In this document: positions 1-6,154 of the stretch, piece by piece
Layout of the letters: every line of letters starts with the position of its first letter
Numbering within the stretch: position 1 is the stretch's first letter
Source: JACMJP01 sp046160675
GTDB taxonomy: Bacteria; Bacteroidota; Bacteroidia; Chitinophagales; BACL12
Direction of reading: 5' to 3'
Length of the DNA stretch: 6,317 bases
Assembly (NCBI GenBank): GCA_046160675.1
Contig: JBJXHH010000147.1
Span: 1-6,317 of the forward strand
Made by a program: the position numbers and the translations under genes
Notes under the pieces: generated by a model
What the model was told of the DNA's origin: nothing
The model's database searches: none
Seen by the model: only the letters and a program-made list of their open reading frames with translations

Positions 1-1518
1 ATTTCTCCGGATCTTACAACTGACGACCCGAACAGGCAAAAACAGGAGGAAAGCGGTGGCATCACTCCCGATAACTCAACAGCTGAAAACAATTGTACCA
101 TTTTCACTATTTGTGAAAGCCCGCTTGATAACAATATTATCTGGGTGGGAACGGATGATGGTAACGTTCAAGTAACTTCAGATGGCGGCAAGAACTGGAC
201 AAAGCTAAATGCGAACATGACCGGACTACCAGCTTTAGCATGGGTGAGCAGCATTGACGCTGATAATTTTGATAAAAATGCAGCTTACATAACTGTGGAT
301 GCGCACAGAAATGGCGATATGAAACCCTATGTGTTTTATACTAATGATTTAGGAAAAACATGGTCATCAATTGCATCTGAAAGTATAAAAGGATATGCTC
401 ACAACATAAAGCAAGATCTTGATAACCCAGATATTCTCTTTCTCGGAACAGAGTTTGGCCTATATATCAGTATGAATAAAGGAAAAGAATGGATACAGTT
501 TAAAAACAAAGTGCCACAGGTTGGAATTTTTGAGATTCAGATTCATCCAAGGGAACATGATGTTATTCTCGGTACCCATGGCCGGGGTATTATCATAATT
601 GATGACATCACTCCATTAAGGAACCTGAAACCTGAAATGCTCGACCAGGAAATAGTATTTCTTCCAAACAAACCTTACCAGTTCCCACTTGGAGCAATTG
701 TGCAGGATTTCCCTGGAGACCAGGAATTTGTTGGAGCTAATCCGACAAACAATGCTTTAGTTACTTATTACATGAGCAAGCGCCATGTGTTCGGGGAAAT
801 GTATCTTGAGTTATACGACAGTAAAGGCAATTTCATGAAAAAGCTTCCTGCCGGAAACAGGAAAGGAATCAACAAAGTGGAGATCAACACAAGGATGGAG
901 GCCCCCAAAGTGCCTATATCAATCAACATTCTAGGGGAAGCTATTTCAGGCCCTGAGATTGACCCGGGTACTTATACTGTGAAACTTGTAAAGGGTGAAA
1001 AAACATTTTCTACATCATTAGCAATCTCAGAAAATCCGGCTTATGCCCATAGCGCTGCAGACAAAAAACTCCGCAGTGAAACATTGATGAAGGCCTACAA
1101 TATGCTTGAACACTTGGCTTACATTGATAACCGGGCGCTTGAGATTCATGCTCGGTGCCAAGGTTTAAAAGATTCTCTTACAAACAAAAAAGCATCCCAA
1201 TTAGCTGCCGATCTTTATAAAAAAATGGAATCGATGCATAAAGAAATAGTGGCAACCCAAAAGGGCGAAGGAGCCATAGTTGGTCAGGTAAGGCTAAGAG
1301 AAAAAATAGGGGAAATCTATGGAGCCGTGTTAGGTTATAAAGGCAGCCCGAACAACAGCCAGGTGAATGCATTGGAGATTTATAAAAATGAAATGGATGC
1401 AATAGAAGCCAGGCTTAATAAACATATTGAGAGTTTGAAAGTTATAAATGAGGCCTGCGAAAAACAGAAACTGAGTCCTATAAAAGTTATATCAAAGGAA
1501 GAATTTATGAAGGAATAA
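1..1518 (+). CDS. BNR/Asp-box repeat (VPS10/sortilin-like) protein, C-terminal part, 5' truncated
   Basis: The frame is open from base 1 to TAA at 1516-1518 (505 residues). The GTG at 145 is only an internal codon, because family-like sequence (ISPDLTTDDP..., IWVGTDDGNVQ) precedes it. Visible repeats are an Asp box at about residues 59-66 (TSDGGKNW), a second at 114-121 (TNDLGKTW) and a degenerate third at 157-164 (SMNKGKEW). The motif LGTHGRG at about 190-196 marks the end of the propeller. A beta-rich region follows, then a charged helical C-terminus (roughly residues 350-505) with no type IX secretion tail. Relatives in Bacteroidota are exported proteins of about 1000 residues, so roughly half is missing. 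They are often labelled glycosyl hydrolase or sortilin-like, but I see no catalytic residues that justify an enzyme name. An extracytoplasmic location is inferred from the family, since the N-terminus is outside the window. The family call is firm; the function is unknown. Confidence 0.85.
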   Translation: MSPDLTTDDPNRQKQEESGGITPDNSTAENNCTIFTICESPLDNNIIWVGTDDGNVQVTSDGGKNWTKLNANMTGLPALAWVSSIDADNFDKNAAYITVDAHRNGDMKPYVFYTNDLGKTWSSIASESIKGYAHNIKQDLDNPDILFLGTEFGLYISMNKGKEWIQFKNKVPQVGIFEIQIHPREHDVILGTHGRGIIIIDDITPLRNLKPEMLDQEIVFLPNKPYQFPLGAIVQDFPGDQEFVGANPTNNALVTYYMSKRHVFGEMYLELYDSKGNFMKKLPAGNRKGINKVEINTRMEAPKVPISINILGEAISGPEIDPGTYTVKLVKGEKTFSTSLAISENPAYAHSAADKKLRSETLMKAYNMLEHLAYIDNRALEIHARCQGLKDSLTNKKASQLAADLYKKMESMHKEIVATQKGEGAIVGQVRLREKIGEIYGAVLGYKGSPNNSQVNALEIYKNEMDAIEARLNKHIESLKVINEACEKQKLSPIKVISKEEFMKE

Positions 1519-1530
1519 TTTTTTTGAAAA

Positions 1531-1574
1531 AAAATACCAAAGGGTGTATTGATCTGTTAGCCCTTTGGTATTTT
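1531..1574. terminator. Bidirectional intrinsic terminator between convergent genes
   Basis: Positions 1531-1544 and 1561-1574 form a perfect 14-bp inverted repeat (AAAATACCAAAGGG and its complement) around a 16-nt loop. It lies 12 nt after the stop of the plus-strand BNR gene and 12 nt beyond the end of the minus-strand receptor gene. Read on the minus strand, the GC-rich core runs into eight U residues, a classic intrinsic terminator. On the plus strand the core is followed by a shorter U run (UAUUUU). It therefore probably ends both transcripts, more strongly the minus-strand one. Confidence 0.85.
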
Positions 1575-1586
1575 GATAGAAGGTTT

Positions 1587-3827
1587 TCAAAAGAAATAAC
1601 TCAAACTTGCTTTTGCATAAAATGGAACACCGGGTGTAAAATGCAACTCACTCACAGGTTCTGCTTCGCCGGGTAATCTTGATTCAGTGTCAAATTGCGC
1701 TTCGTTCCATTCAACGTTAAAGAGGTTTTGAATTTCCAAACCCACTTCATACTTATTTGTTGCATAATTCATCAACACATCATTTATAAAATATCCTTCA
1801 GCTATTACACTTCCTGTCTCATTTGCCGGGCGATCATCAATGTATCTGTAGCGGAAACTCCCTGAAAACCCTTTTTGAGTCTTCACTGTTAATCCCCCGA
1901 TTGAAGTAAAATCTGGGGCAAGCGGAATATAATTTTCTCCTTCAGCCTCGCTTAATGCCTCAGCTTGTGTGAAATTTATATCAGCATCAAGAAATAACCA
2001 TTTTGTTATCTCAAGTCTTGCTGTAAGATCAACTCCTTTGCGCAACGTTTTTCCACTGGGCTCCACTACTGCACCATCACCAACATATACAAACTCTTGC
2101 TCAAGGTACAAAACCCAAAGTGCAGGATTTAACAGGAGTTTTTCAAATGGTTTAAGCTGAACACCAAGATCAACTCCGTAAACCATTGGCAAAGTTTCCA
2201 GGCCGTTTTGCGCAACTGCCACCCTTGTGTCGTTACTGTGAAAACCTGTTCCTGAGTACAAATAAATGAGAGTGTTGTCATTTACTTGATAATCAAAATT
2301 GAGTTTGAAAGAAGGAATATGATCATCTATTGACTGAAACTCATATAAACTATCAAGCTGATCATCATAAGCAAAATTGAAATAATCAAACCGAAGGGCA
2401 GCGTTTATTGTGAAGTCATTATGAAAAGAAAATGTCTCGCTTGCATACGCATACATATTATTTTGAAACACATTACCCAGCGCAAGCGTATTGAGTGTTG
2501 TGTTTCTTTCCACTGTGTGTGAAAGTTCATTGTTCATCACCTGGTCATAACGGAAACCCATGCCGTAGTCATGCGTAAGTGTGCCGGCTGTAAAATATTT
2601 ATCCCGCACAAAAGAACCTTTGTATCCGAAAATATTCCTTTGTTCTTTTTGTTTTATCTCATCGCCGTTTATGCTGTCTTCAAGAAAAAATGTGAAGTTA
2701 CTGTAGAGTTCAAAATTGTATCTTGAATAGTAGAATTGATTTTTTACAGTTGTTGAGTTATCAAGAATTTTTGTGAGTTCAAAATTCGCATTTGTTCTTC
2801 CTGTAAACCCGCCTTCCCCGTCATCAATCGCCCCGAACCTGTCAATCATGCCGCTTTCTAATGCCCGCAACGGAATTTGCCCCGAAGCATTCCACTGGCT
2901 TTTAAAAGTAGAAAGTGAGAATGATAGCAAAGATGTTTCGTTGATCCTTGCATTGTATTTTCCAAACAAGCTTATTCTCTGAAAATCCTGCGGTGAATCG
3001 AAAGGCCCGTCGTTCACAAAATACTCACCTGTAATGTATGCTGAGTTTTTTTGATCGCTTAACAAGTTGAGCATAGCCACTGTTCTGAAGGTGTTAAAAC
3101 TTCCGCCTGAAACTTTCAGTGAACTTTTATCAATTGCGTCATAGGTATTAAAATTCACAAACCCCGCTGTTGTAAAATCTCCATAGTGTACATTATAAGG
3201 GCCTTTTTGAAAATCAATGGAGGCAACTGTTTCGGGAATGAGAAAGTGCAGGTCAGCATAACCCTGGCCGTGTGCATGAGATACCATGTTCACAGGAATG
3301 CCGTCAGCATTAACGCTGATGTCTGTTCCATGATCAATATCAAATCCCCGCAAAAAGATCTGTTCGGCTTTTCCCCCTCCTGCATGCTGAGCAATAAATA
3401 AACCCGGTACAAGACGCAAAGCATCCTGAGCAGATTCAGTAGGCCGCAGCTTTAAATCAAGCGCCTGAATTGTGTTGGATGATGGATTAGTTGAAGGCGA
3501 TACGATTACATCAACTAAAGAGATAGCTGATGCTGTTAGAGGCGTTTCAACCTTTGAGGTAATGTTTTCATTTACTGAAACTGCCAGGTTTGCCGCAGTA
3601 TATCCCAGGTAGGTAATAGTGATAGTATAATTTCCTTCCGGCAGCCCGTTAAAGAAATATTTCCCGAAAACATCAGTAGTAGTTTCCATGCTGTTGTGTG
3701 CAATGGTAACTGATGCGCCTTCAAGGAACATGTTTGTTGTGTTATCATAAACATATCCTTCTATGCTTCCATTATGCGCTGCTACTAATTTTGTAAACAG
3801 TATAAGAACTATAAAAATATTTTTCAT
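1587..3827 (-). CDS. TonB-dependent outer-membrane receptor, possibly metal-related
   Basis: The gene encodes a 746-residue active-transport receptor of the outer membrane, powered by TonB-ExbBD. A signal peptide covers residues 1-17 (hydrophobic IFIVLILF, then VAA before His18). A carboxypeptidase-D-regulatory-like beta-sandwich spans about 18-100 (GSIEGYVYD..., DVFGKYFFNGLPEGNYTI). A TonB-box-like stretch (LVDVIVSPS) lies at 104-112. The plug spans about 115-228 (LRLVPGLFIAQ, FLRGFDIDHGTD, ADGIPVN). The rest is the 22-strand-type barrel, ending in FYAKASLSYFF with the terminal Phe expected for barrel insertion. The length is normal and no truncation is seen. The plug is unusually rich in His (166, 184, 186, 194). 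Start ATG 3827 sits directly before the signal peptide and has no Shine-Dalgarno, as is common in Bacteroidota. It lies 98 bp downstream of the His-rich small gene on the same strand. The receptor call is secure; a metal or metal-chelate substrate is inferred only from the histidines and the neighbour. Confidence 0.93.
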   Translation of the reverse strand: MKNIFIVLILFTKLVAAHNGSIEGYVYDNTTNMFLEGASVTIAHNSMETTTDVFGKYFFNGLPEGNYTITITYLGYTAANLAVSVNENITSKVETPLTASAISLVDVIVSPSTNPSSNTIQALDLKLRPTESAQDALRLVPGLFIAQHAGGGKAEQIFLRGFDIDHGTDISVNADGIPVNMVSHAHGQGYADLHFLIPETVASIDFQKGPYNVHYGDFTTAGFVNFNTYDAIDKSSLKVSGGSFNTFRTVAMLNLLSDQKNSAYITGEYFVNDGPFDSPQDFQRISLFGKYNARINETSLLSFSLSTFKSQWNASGQIPLRALESGMIDRFGAIDDGEGGFTGRTNANFELTKILDNSTTVKNQFYYSRYNFELYSNFTFFLEDSINGDEIKQKEQRNIFGYKGSFVRDKYFTAGTLTHDYGMGFRYDQVMNNELSHTVERNTTLNTLALGNVFQNNMYAYASETFSFHNDFTINAALRFDYFNFAYDDQLDSLYEFQSIDDHIPSFKLNFDYQVNDNTLIYLYSGTGFHSNDTRVAVAQNGLETLPMVYGVDLGVQLKPFEKLLLNPALWVLYLEQEFVYVGDGAVVEPSGKTLRKGVDLTARLEITKWLFLDADINFTQAEALSEAEGENYIPLAPDFTSIGGLTVKTQKGFSGSFRYRYIDDRPANETGSVIAEGYFINDVLMNYATNKYEVGLEIQNLFNVEWNEAQFDTESRLPGEAEPVSELHFTPGVPFYAKASLSYFF

Positions 3828-3925
3828 AAAATGAATGATAAAAAGTGAATAATGAATGATGAATTCAATTGTATCTCCCCTTAGTTAGAACTGCGGGAGA
3901 GAAGAAAAACGAACCAATAAGTTGG
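3828..3925 (-). promoter_or_regulatory. Leader between small His-rich gene and receptor gene, with two weak hairpins and a short direct repeat
   Basis: Read on the minus strand, the 98-bp spacer first shows a 6-bp hairpin (3927-3922 with 3917-3912, tetraloop) that begins within the upstream stop codon and is followed by CGTTTTTCTTC, a weak terminator or attenuator shape. Next is a hairpin pairing TCTCCC with GGGAGA (3900-3895 with 3879-3874), with a possible inner AGT/ACT stem. After it comes TACAATTG (3873-3866), which matches the Bacteroidota -7 element TAnnTTTG at all but one base but has no good -33 TTTG. The 10-mer aatgaatgat occurs twice (3830-3839 and 3851-3860 on the plus strand), 21 bp apart, just before the receptor start. 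All are visible, but none is strong enough for a firm functional call. Confidence 0.3.
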
Positions 3926-4315
3926 TTAAGCGGAAAGTTTGGGAGGGGGAAAGTTGAGAGAAATAAACTGATTACTGTGTTCAAAATTCATAAACATAAA
4001 ACCTATATCTTGCTGAACGGGAATGAAGAGTAGCAGATCTTTTTCATGAAAGAAAAGAAACGGGCTTTCAAGTGAAATTTCCTGGTTTTGCCCCCTTTCT
4101 TCCGTTTGTTGCTGAACAATTCCTGAAATTTGGTTGTCAACATGGTTTATGCCCATCTGATGCATTAATGTATGTTCAGTAGTACTTTTAATATGATGCT
4201 GCGCAAGGTCTGAAATATAGGGGGCAAAAGGATGAAGAACATTCAGAAGCCATACAACCAGCAATACTACGGCAATACTATCTGAAAGTTTTATTATGTT
4301 TCTGAATGTTCGCAC
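3926..4315 (-). CDS. Histidine-rich membrane-anchored small protein (hypothetical)
   Basis: The 129-residue product matches no family I can name with confidence. A hydrophobic segment at about residues 14-27 (IAVVLLVVWLLNVL) follows a short basic N-terminus, so it is either an uncleaved anchor or a signal peptide. Next comes a His-dense stretch: H28, H40, H41, H48, H52 and H58. Further on lie Gln/Glu-rich sequence (66-80), H90, H113, several Met residues and a PPPKLSA tail. The small size, N-terminal helix, His-rich body and proline-containing tail resemble the DUF2946-like small periplasmic proteins found near TonB receptors in other bacteria; this is analogy only. The start is GTG at 4315. 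The frame continues upstream to a stop at 4411-4409, but no ATG, GTG or TTG lies there. It probably forms an operon with the downstream receptor gene, and periplasmic metal handling is a plausible role. Gene reality is fairly likely; function is unknown. Confidence 0.7.
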   Translation of the reverse strand: MRTFRNIIKLSDSIAVVLLVVWLLNVLHPFAPYISDLAQHHIKSTTEHTLMHQMGINHVDNQISGIVQQQTEERGQNQEISLESPFLFFHEKDLLLFIPVQQDIGFMFMNFEHSNQFISLNFPPPKLSA

Positions 4316-4396
4316 CGGGAGATGTACGAAGGGCTGGGGAGATTGGATTTTCCCGGTTTGCTCACATTCCGCCTGTTCGTAAAATCCTCCCAGGGT

Positions 4397-4427
4397 TTTG
4401 CTTTCTGCCTAAAACTCCCGATATTTG
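4397..4427 (+). promoter_or_regulatory. Putative Bacteroidota-type promoter for the rpmB operon
   Basis: TTTG at 4397-4400 is followed by exactly 19 nt and then GATATTTG at 4420-4427, which matches the Bacteroidota -7 consensus TAnnTTTG except at the first base. The spacing fits the -33/-7 architecture described for the primary sigma factor of this phylum. Transcription would begin a few bases after 4427, leaving a short leader of roughly 25 nt before the rpmB start. This is a motif match only. Confidence 0.5.
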
Positions 4428-4443
4428 CCGTCCATTTTAGAAC

Positions 4444-4450
4444 AAAGGAG
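4444..4450 (+). promoter_or_regulatory. Strong Shine-Dalgarno sequence of rpmB
   Basis: AAAGGAG ends 8 nt before the rpmB ATG and is complementary to the usual 16S rRNA 3' tail (CUCCUUU). This is notable because Bacteroidota genes mostly lack such sites. It supports ATG 4459 as the start. Confidence 0.7.
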
Positions 4451-4458
4451 ATTAAATC

Positions 4459-4704
4459 ATGGCAAGAGTATGTGATCTTACGGGCAAAAAGACGATTTTT
4501 GGGAACAAAGTATCCCATTCAAATCATAAGACCAGGCGTAGGTTTTACCCGAATTTACAGGAGAAAAGGTTTTTTATTCCTGAGGAAAACCGCTGGGTTA
4601 GTCTTAAAATAGCAGCATCTACGCTCAAAACCATCAATAAAAAAGGTATAAGCGCCTACATTAGCAGTTTGCGTAAGAAGGGCCAGCATGTTGAACTTTC
4701 ATAA
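4459..4704 (+). CDS. rpmB: Large ribosomal subunit protein bL28
   Basis: The 81-residue basic protein opens with the family signature MARVCDLTGKK, followed by GNKVSHSNHKTRRRF (about residues 15-29) and INKKGIS (59-65), all typical of bL28 in Bacteroidota. It is a structural protein of the 50S subunit. The length is normal. It has a single Cys (residue 5) and so lacks the paired CxxC motifs of zinc-binding L28 variants. The start is fixed by the Shine-Dalgarno 8 nt upstream and by the conserved N-terminus. It is the first gene of the rightward cluster and ends 11 nt before rpmG, implying co-transcription. Confidence 0.97.
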   Translation: MARVCDLTGKKTIFGNKVSHSNHKTRRRFYPNLQEKRFFIPEENRWVSLKIAASTLKTINKKGISAYISSLRKKGQHVELS

Positions 4705-4715
4705 ATCATTGAGAA

Positions 4716-4904
4716 ATGGCAAAGAAAAGTAAAGGAAATAGAATACAGGTGATTTTAGAATGCACCGAACAGAAAAATACCGATGTAGCGGGCGTTTCAA
4801 GGTATATCACGACAAAAAGTCGTAGAAATACCCCAGACCGTATTGAACTAAAAAAATATAATCCGTTTTTGAAGAAAATGACGGTACACAAAGAAATTAA
4901 ATAA
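4716..4904 (+). CDS. rpmG: Large ribosomal subunit protein bL33
   Basis: The 62-residue basic protein carries the bL33 core: GNRIQVILECTEQ at residues 7-19, RYITTKSRRNTPDRIELKKYNP at about 29-50, and the closing VHKEIK. It is a 50S subunit protein near the E site. Only one Cys (residue 15) is present, so this is the zinc-independent (C-minus) type. It starts 11 nt after rpmB, and ATG 4716 gives the conserved MAKKSKGNR start without an obvious Shine-Dalgarno. The DUF4295 gene follows after 25 nt. Confidence 0.97.
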   Translation: MAKKSKGNRIQVILECTEQKNTDVAGVSRYITTKSRRNTPDRIELKKYNPFLKKMTVHKEIK

Positions 4905-4916
4905 CCAACCTCAAAA

Positions 4917-4923
4917 AAAGGAG
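4917..4923 (+). promoter_or_regulatory. Strong Shine-Dalgarno sequence of the DUF4295 gene
   Basis: AAAGGAG ends 6 nt before ATG 4930, complementary to the anti-Shine-Dalgarno of 16S rRNA. It fixes the start of this very short gene and is the second strong site in the operon, whereas rpmG between them has none. Confidence 0.7.
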
Positions 4924-4929
4924 TCCAAA

Positions 4930-5106
4930 ATGGGAAAAGTGAGTAAAAACGCCCGTGTGGCAGTGAAAGGTAAAGTTTCAGGGGGTGGAAAAGAGATGGT
5001 GAAAGTGATAGTAACTGAACGTTCGCCTAAAACCGGAGCTTACATCTTTAAAGAAAGAATTGTACACAAAGACAAGGTGCAGGATGTGCTGAAAGGCAAT
5101 GCCTGA
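4930..5106 (+). CDS. DUF4295-family small basic protein
   Basis: The gene encodes 58 residues from ATG 4930 to TGA 5104-5106. The sequence MGKVSKNARVAVKG is followed by KEMVKVIVTERSPKTGAYIFKERIVHKDKVQDVLKG. The SPKTGAY-F-E-IV pattern (residues 32-45) and the position directly after rpmG identify the DUF4295 family, a Bacteroidota mini-protein of about 50 residues. The charge is strongly basic, and there are no membrane segments or cysteines. Its function is not established to my knowledge; the constant place between bL33 and FtsY genes and the basic composition suggest a ribosome-associated role. The N-terminus here seems a few residues longer than usual, with a Gly-rich stretch (GGG at 18-20). 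The Shine-Dalgarno and context make the gene itself secure. Confidence 0.9.
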   Translation: MGKVSKNARVAVKGKVSGGGKEMVKVIVTERSPKTGAYIFKERIVHKDKVQDVLKGNA

Positions 5107-5127
5107 AAGTTTAAAAACGATCTTAAT

Positions 5128-5159
5128 ACAAAAGCTTCTATGAAGATAGAGGCTTTTGT
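5128..5159 (+). terminator. 14-bp hairpin between the DUF4295 gene and ftsY, likely terminator or attenuator
   Basis: Positions 5128-5141 pair with 5146-5159 over 14 bp with one G-U wobble, closed by the tetraloop GAAG. The 3' arm carries UUUU, and UAUUUAAAAG follows, so the U tract is partly inside the stem. The hairpin lies 21 nt after the DUF4295 stop and 17 nt before the ftsY ATG. It could end most ribosomal-protein transcripts, lower ftsY read-through or protect the mRNA 3' end. I see no convincing separate promoter for ftsY. Confidence 0.65.
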
Positions 5160-5176
5160 TATTTAAAAGAAAGAAC

Positions 5177-6127
5177 ATGGGCATATTCAACATATTTAAA
5201 AAAGAGCAGAAACAGGATTTAGACAAGGGTCTGGAAAAAACCAGGCAAGGTTTGATGGGCAGAATCACTAAAGCTATCGCAGGAAAAAGCAAAGTTGATG
5301 ATGATTTCCTGGATGAGTTGGAGGATATTCTTATTAGTAGTGATGTAGGGGTAGATACAACCGTGAAAATTGTTGACAGGCTTCAAAAAAGAGTAAGCAG
5401 GGAAAAATATTTTGGTGCTGATGAATTGAATGCAATTTTGAAAGATGAAATTGTTCAACTTCTGTCAGAAAATAACACAAAAGATTACAAAGATTATTTC
5501 ATTCCGGAGAACACAAAACCTTACATTATTTTGGTTGTTGGAGTTAATGGCGTCGGAAAAACGACAACAATAGGTAAACTTTCCTTTCAGTTTAAACAGC
5601 AGGGTAAAAAAGTTTTATTAGGCGCCGCCGATACATTCAGAGCAGCAGCTGTTGACCAACTTACAGTTTGGGCGGAAAGGGTGGGGGTTCCGATTATCAA
5701 ACAACAAATGGGTGCTGACCCCGCAGCTGTTGCATATGATACCGTTCAGGCAGCAAAAACTCAGGATGCTGATGTAGTGATTATTGACACTGCCGGTCGT
5801 TTGCATAACAAGATCAATCTGATGAACGAACTTACAAAAATTAAAAACGTCATCAGGAAAACATATGCAGACGCCCCTCAGGAAGTACTGCTTGTGCTGG
5901 ACGCCTCTACAGGGCAAAACGCAATTGAACAGGCAAAACAATTTACAGCAGCCACTGATGTTACAGCCATAGCTTTAACTAAGCTTGACGGAACTGCAAA
6001 AGGCGGTGTGGTACTGGGCATTGCAGATCAGTTCAAAATACCTGTAAAATATATTGGTGTAGGCGAAAAGGTAGATCAACTGCAAATTTTTAACAAAGGA
6101 GAATTTGTTGATTCACTATTTAATTGA
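5177..6127 (+). CDS. ftsY: Signal recognition particle receptor FtsY (GTPase)
   Basis: The 316-residue GTPase receives SRP-ribosome-nascent chain complexes at the inner membrane and passes them to SecYEG; it forms a mutual GTPase pair with Ffh. The N domain is about residues 15-105 (VDDDFLDELEDILISSDVGVDTT). The G domain has the P-loop GVNGVGKTTT at 122-131, the insertion-box DTFRAAA at 152-158, DTAGR at 204-208, TKLDGTAKGG at 268-277 and GVGEK at 294-298. All key motifs are intact. The acidic A domain seen in E. coli is almost absent; the N-terminus is a short amphipathic stretch (GIFNIFKK). The start chosen is ATG 5177. An in-frame TTG at 5156 would add seven residues but lies inside the upstream hairpin. 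The rimO start follows after 27 nt, so the two are probably co-transcribed. Confidence 0.97.
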   Translation: MGIFNIFKKEQKQDLDKGLEKTRQGLMGRITKAIAGKSKVDDDFLDELEDILISSDVGVDTTVKIVDRLQKRVSREKYFGADELNAILKDEIVQLLSENNTKDYKDYFIPENTKPYIILVVGVNGVGKTTTIGKLSFQFKQQGKKVLLGAADTFRAAAVDQLTVWAERVGVPIIKQQMGADPAAVAYDTVQAAKTQDADVVIIDTAGRLHNKINLMNELTKIKNVIRKTYADAPQEVLLVLDASTGQNAIEQAKQFTAATDVTAIALTKLDGTAKGGVVLGIADQFKIPVKYIGVGEKVDQLQIFNKGEFVDSLFN

Positions 6128-6154
6128 TGTAGGCAGAAAACAGTGTAAAAAGTT

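Larger units (their letters stand above)
4316..4458. promoter_or_regulatory. Divergent intergenic region
   Basis: This 143-bp spacer separates the leftward His-rich gene from rightward rpmB. The rightward promoter candidate and the rpmB ribosome binding site lie in its right half. On the minus strand I found no TAnnTTTG-like element for the leftward gene, so its promoter is unidentified. Open frames crossing the spacer on both strands have no recognisable protein character. Confidence 0.6.

Noticed and set aside
145..147. GTG as the start of the first gene
   Set aside because: The frame is open to base 1 and the preceding 48 codons read as conserved family sequence, so the gene is truncated by the window rather than starting here.
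3572..3754. 60-residue minus-strand frame inside the receptor gene
   Set aside because: It is an alternative frame of the receptor's regulatory-like domain, which is intact in the main frame, so it is neither a separate gene nor a frameshift.
4294..4518. 74-residue minus-strand frame opposite the start of rpmB
   Set aside because: It is antisense to a conserved gene and overlaps the His-rich gene; no recognisable motif.
4322..4612. 96-residue plus-strand frame across the spacer and rpmB
   Set aside because: It overlaps rpmB in another frame and its sequence has no family resemblance; rpmB explains the region.
5156..5158. TTG start for ftsY, seven codons upstream of the ATG
   Set aside because: It lies inside the 3' arm of the hairpin, and ATG 5177 gives the typical FtsY N-terminus MGIFNIFKK.
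4978..5292. Cysteine- and phenylalanine-rich 104-residue minus-strand frame
   Set aside because: It is antisense to the DUF4295 gene and ftsY; such composition is the usual reverse reading of Lys/Glu-rich coding DNA.
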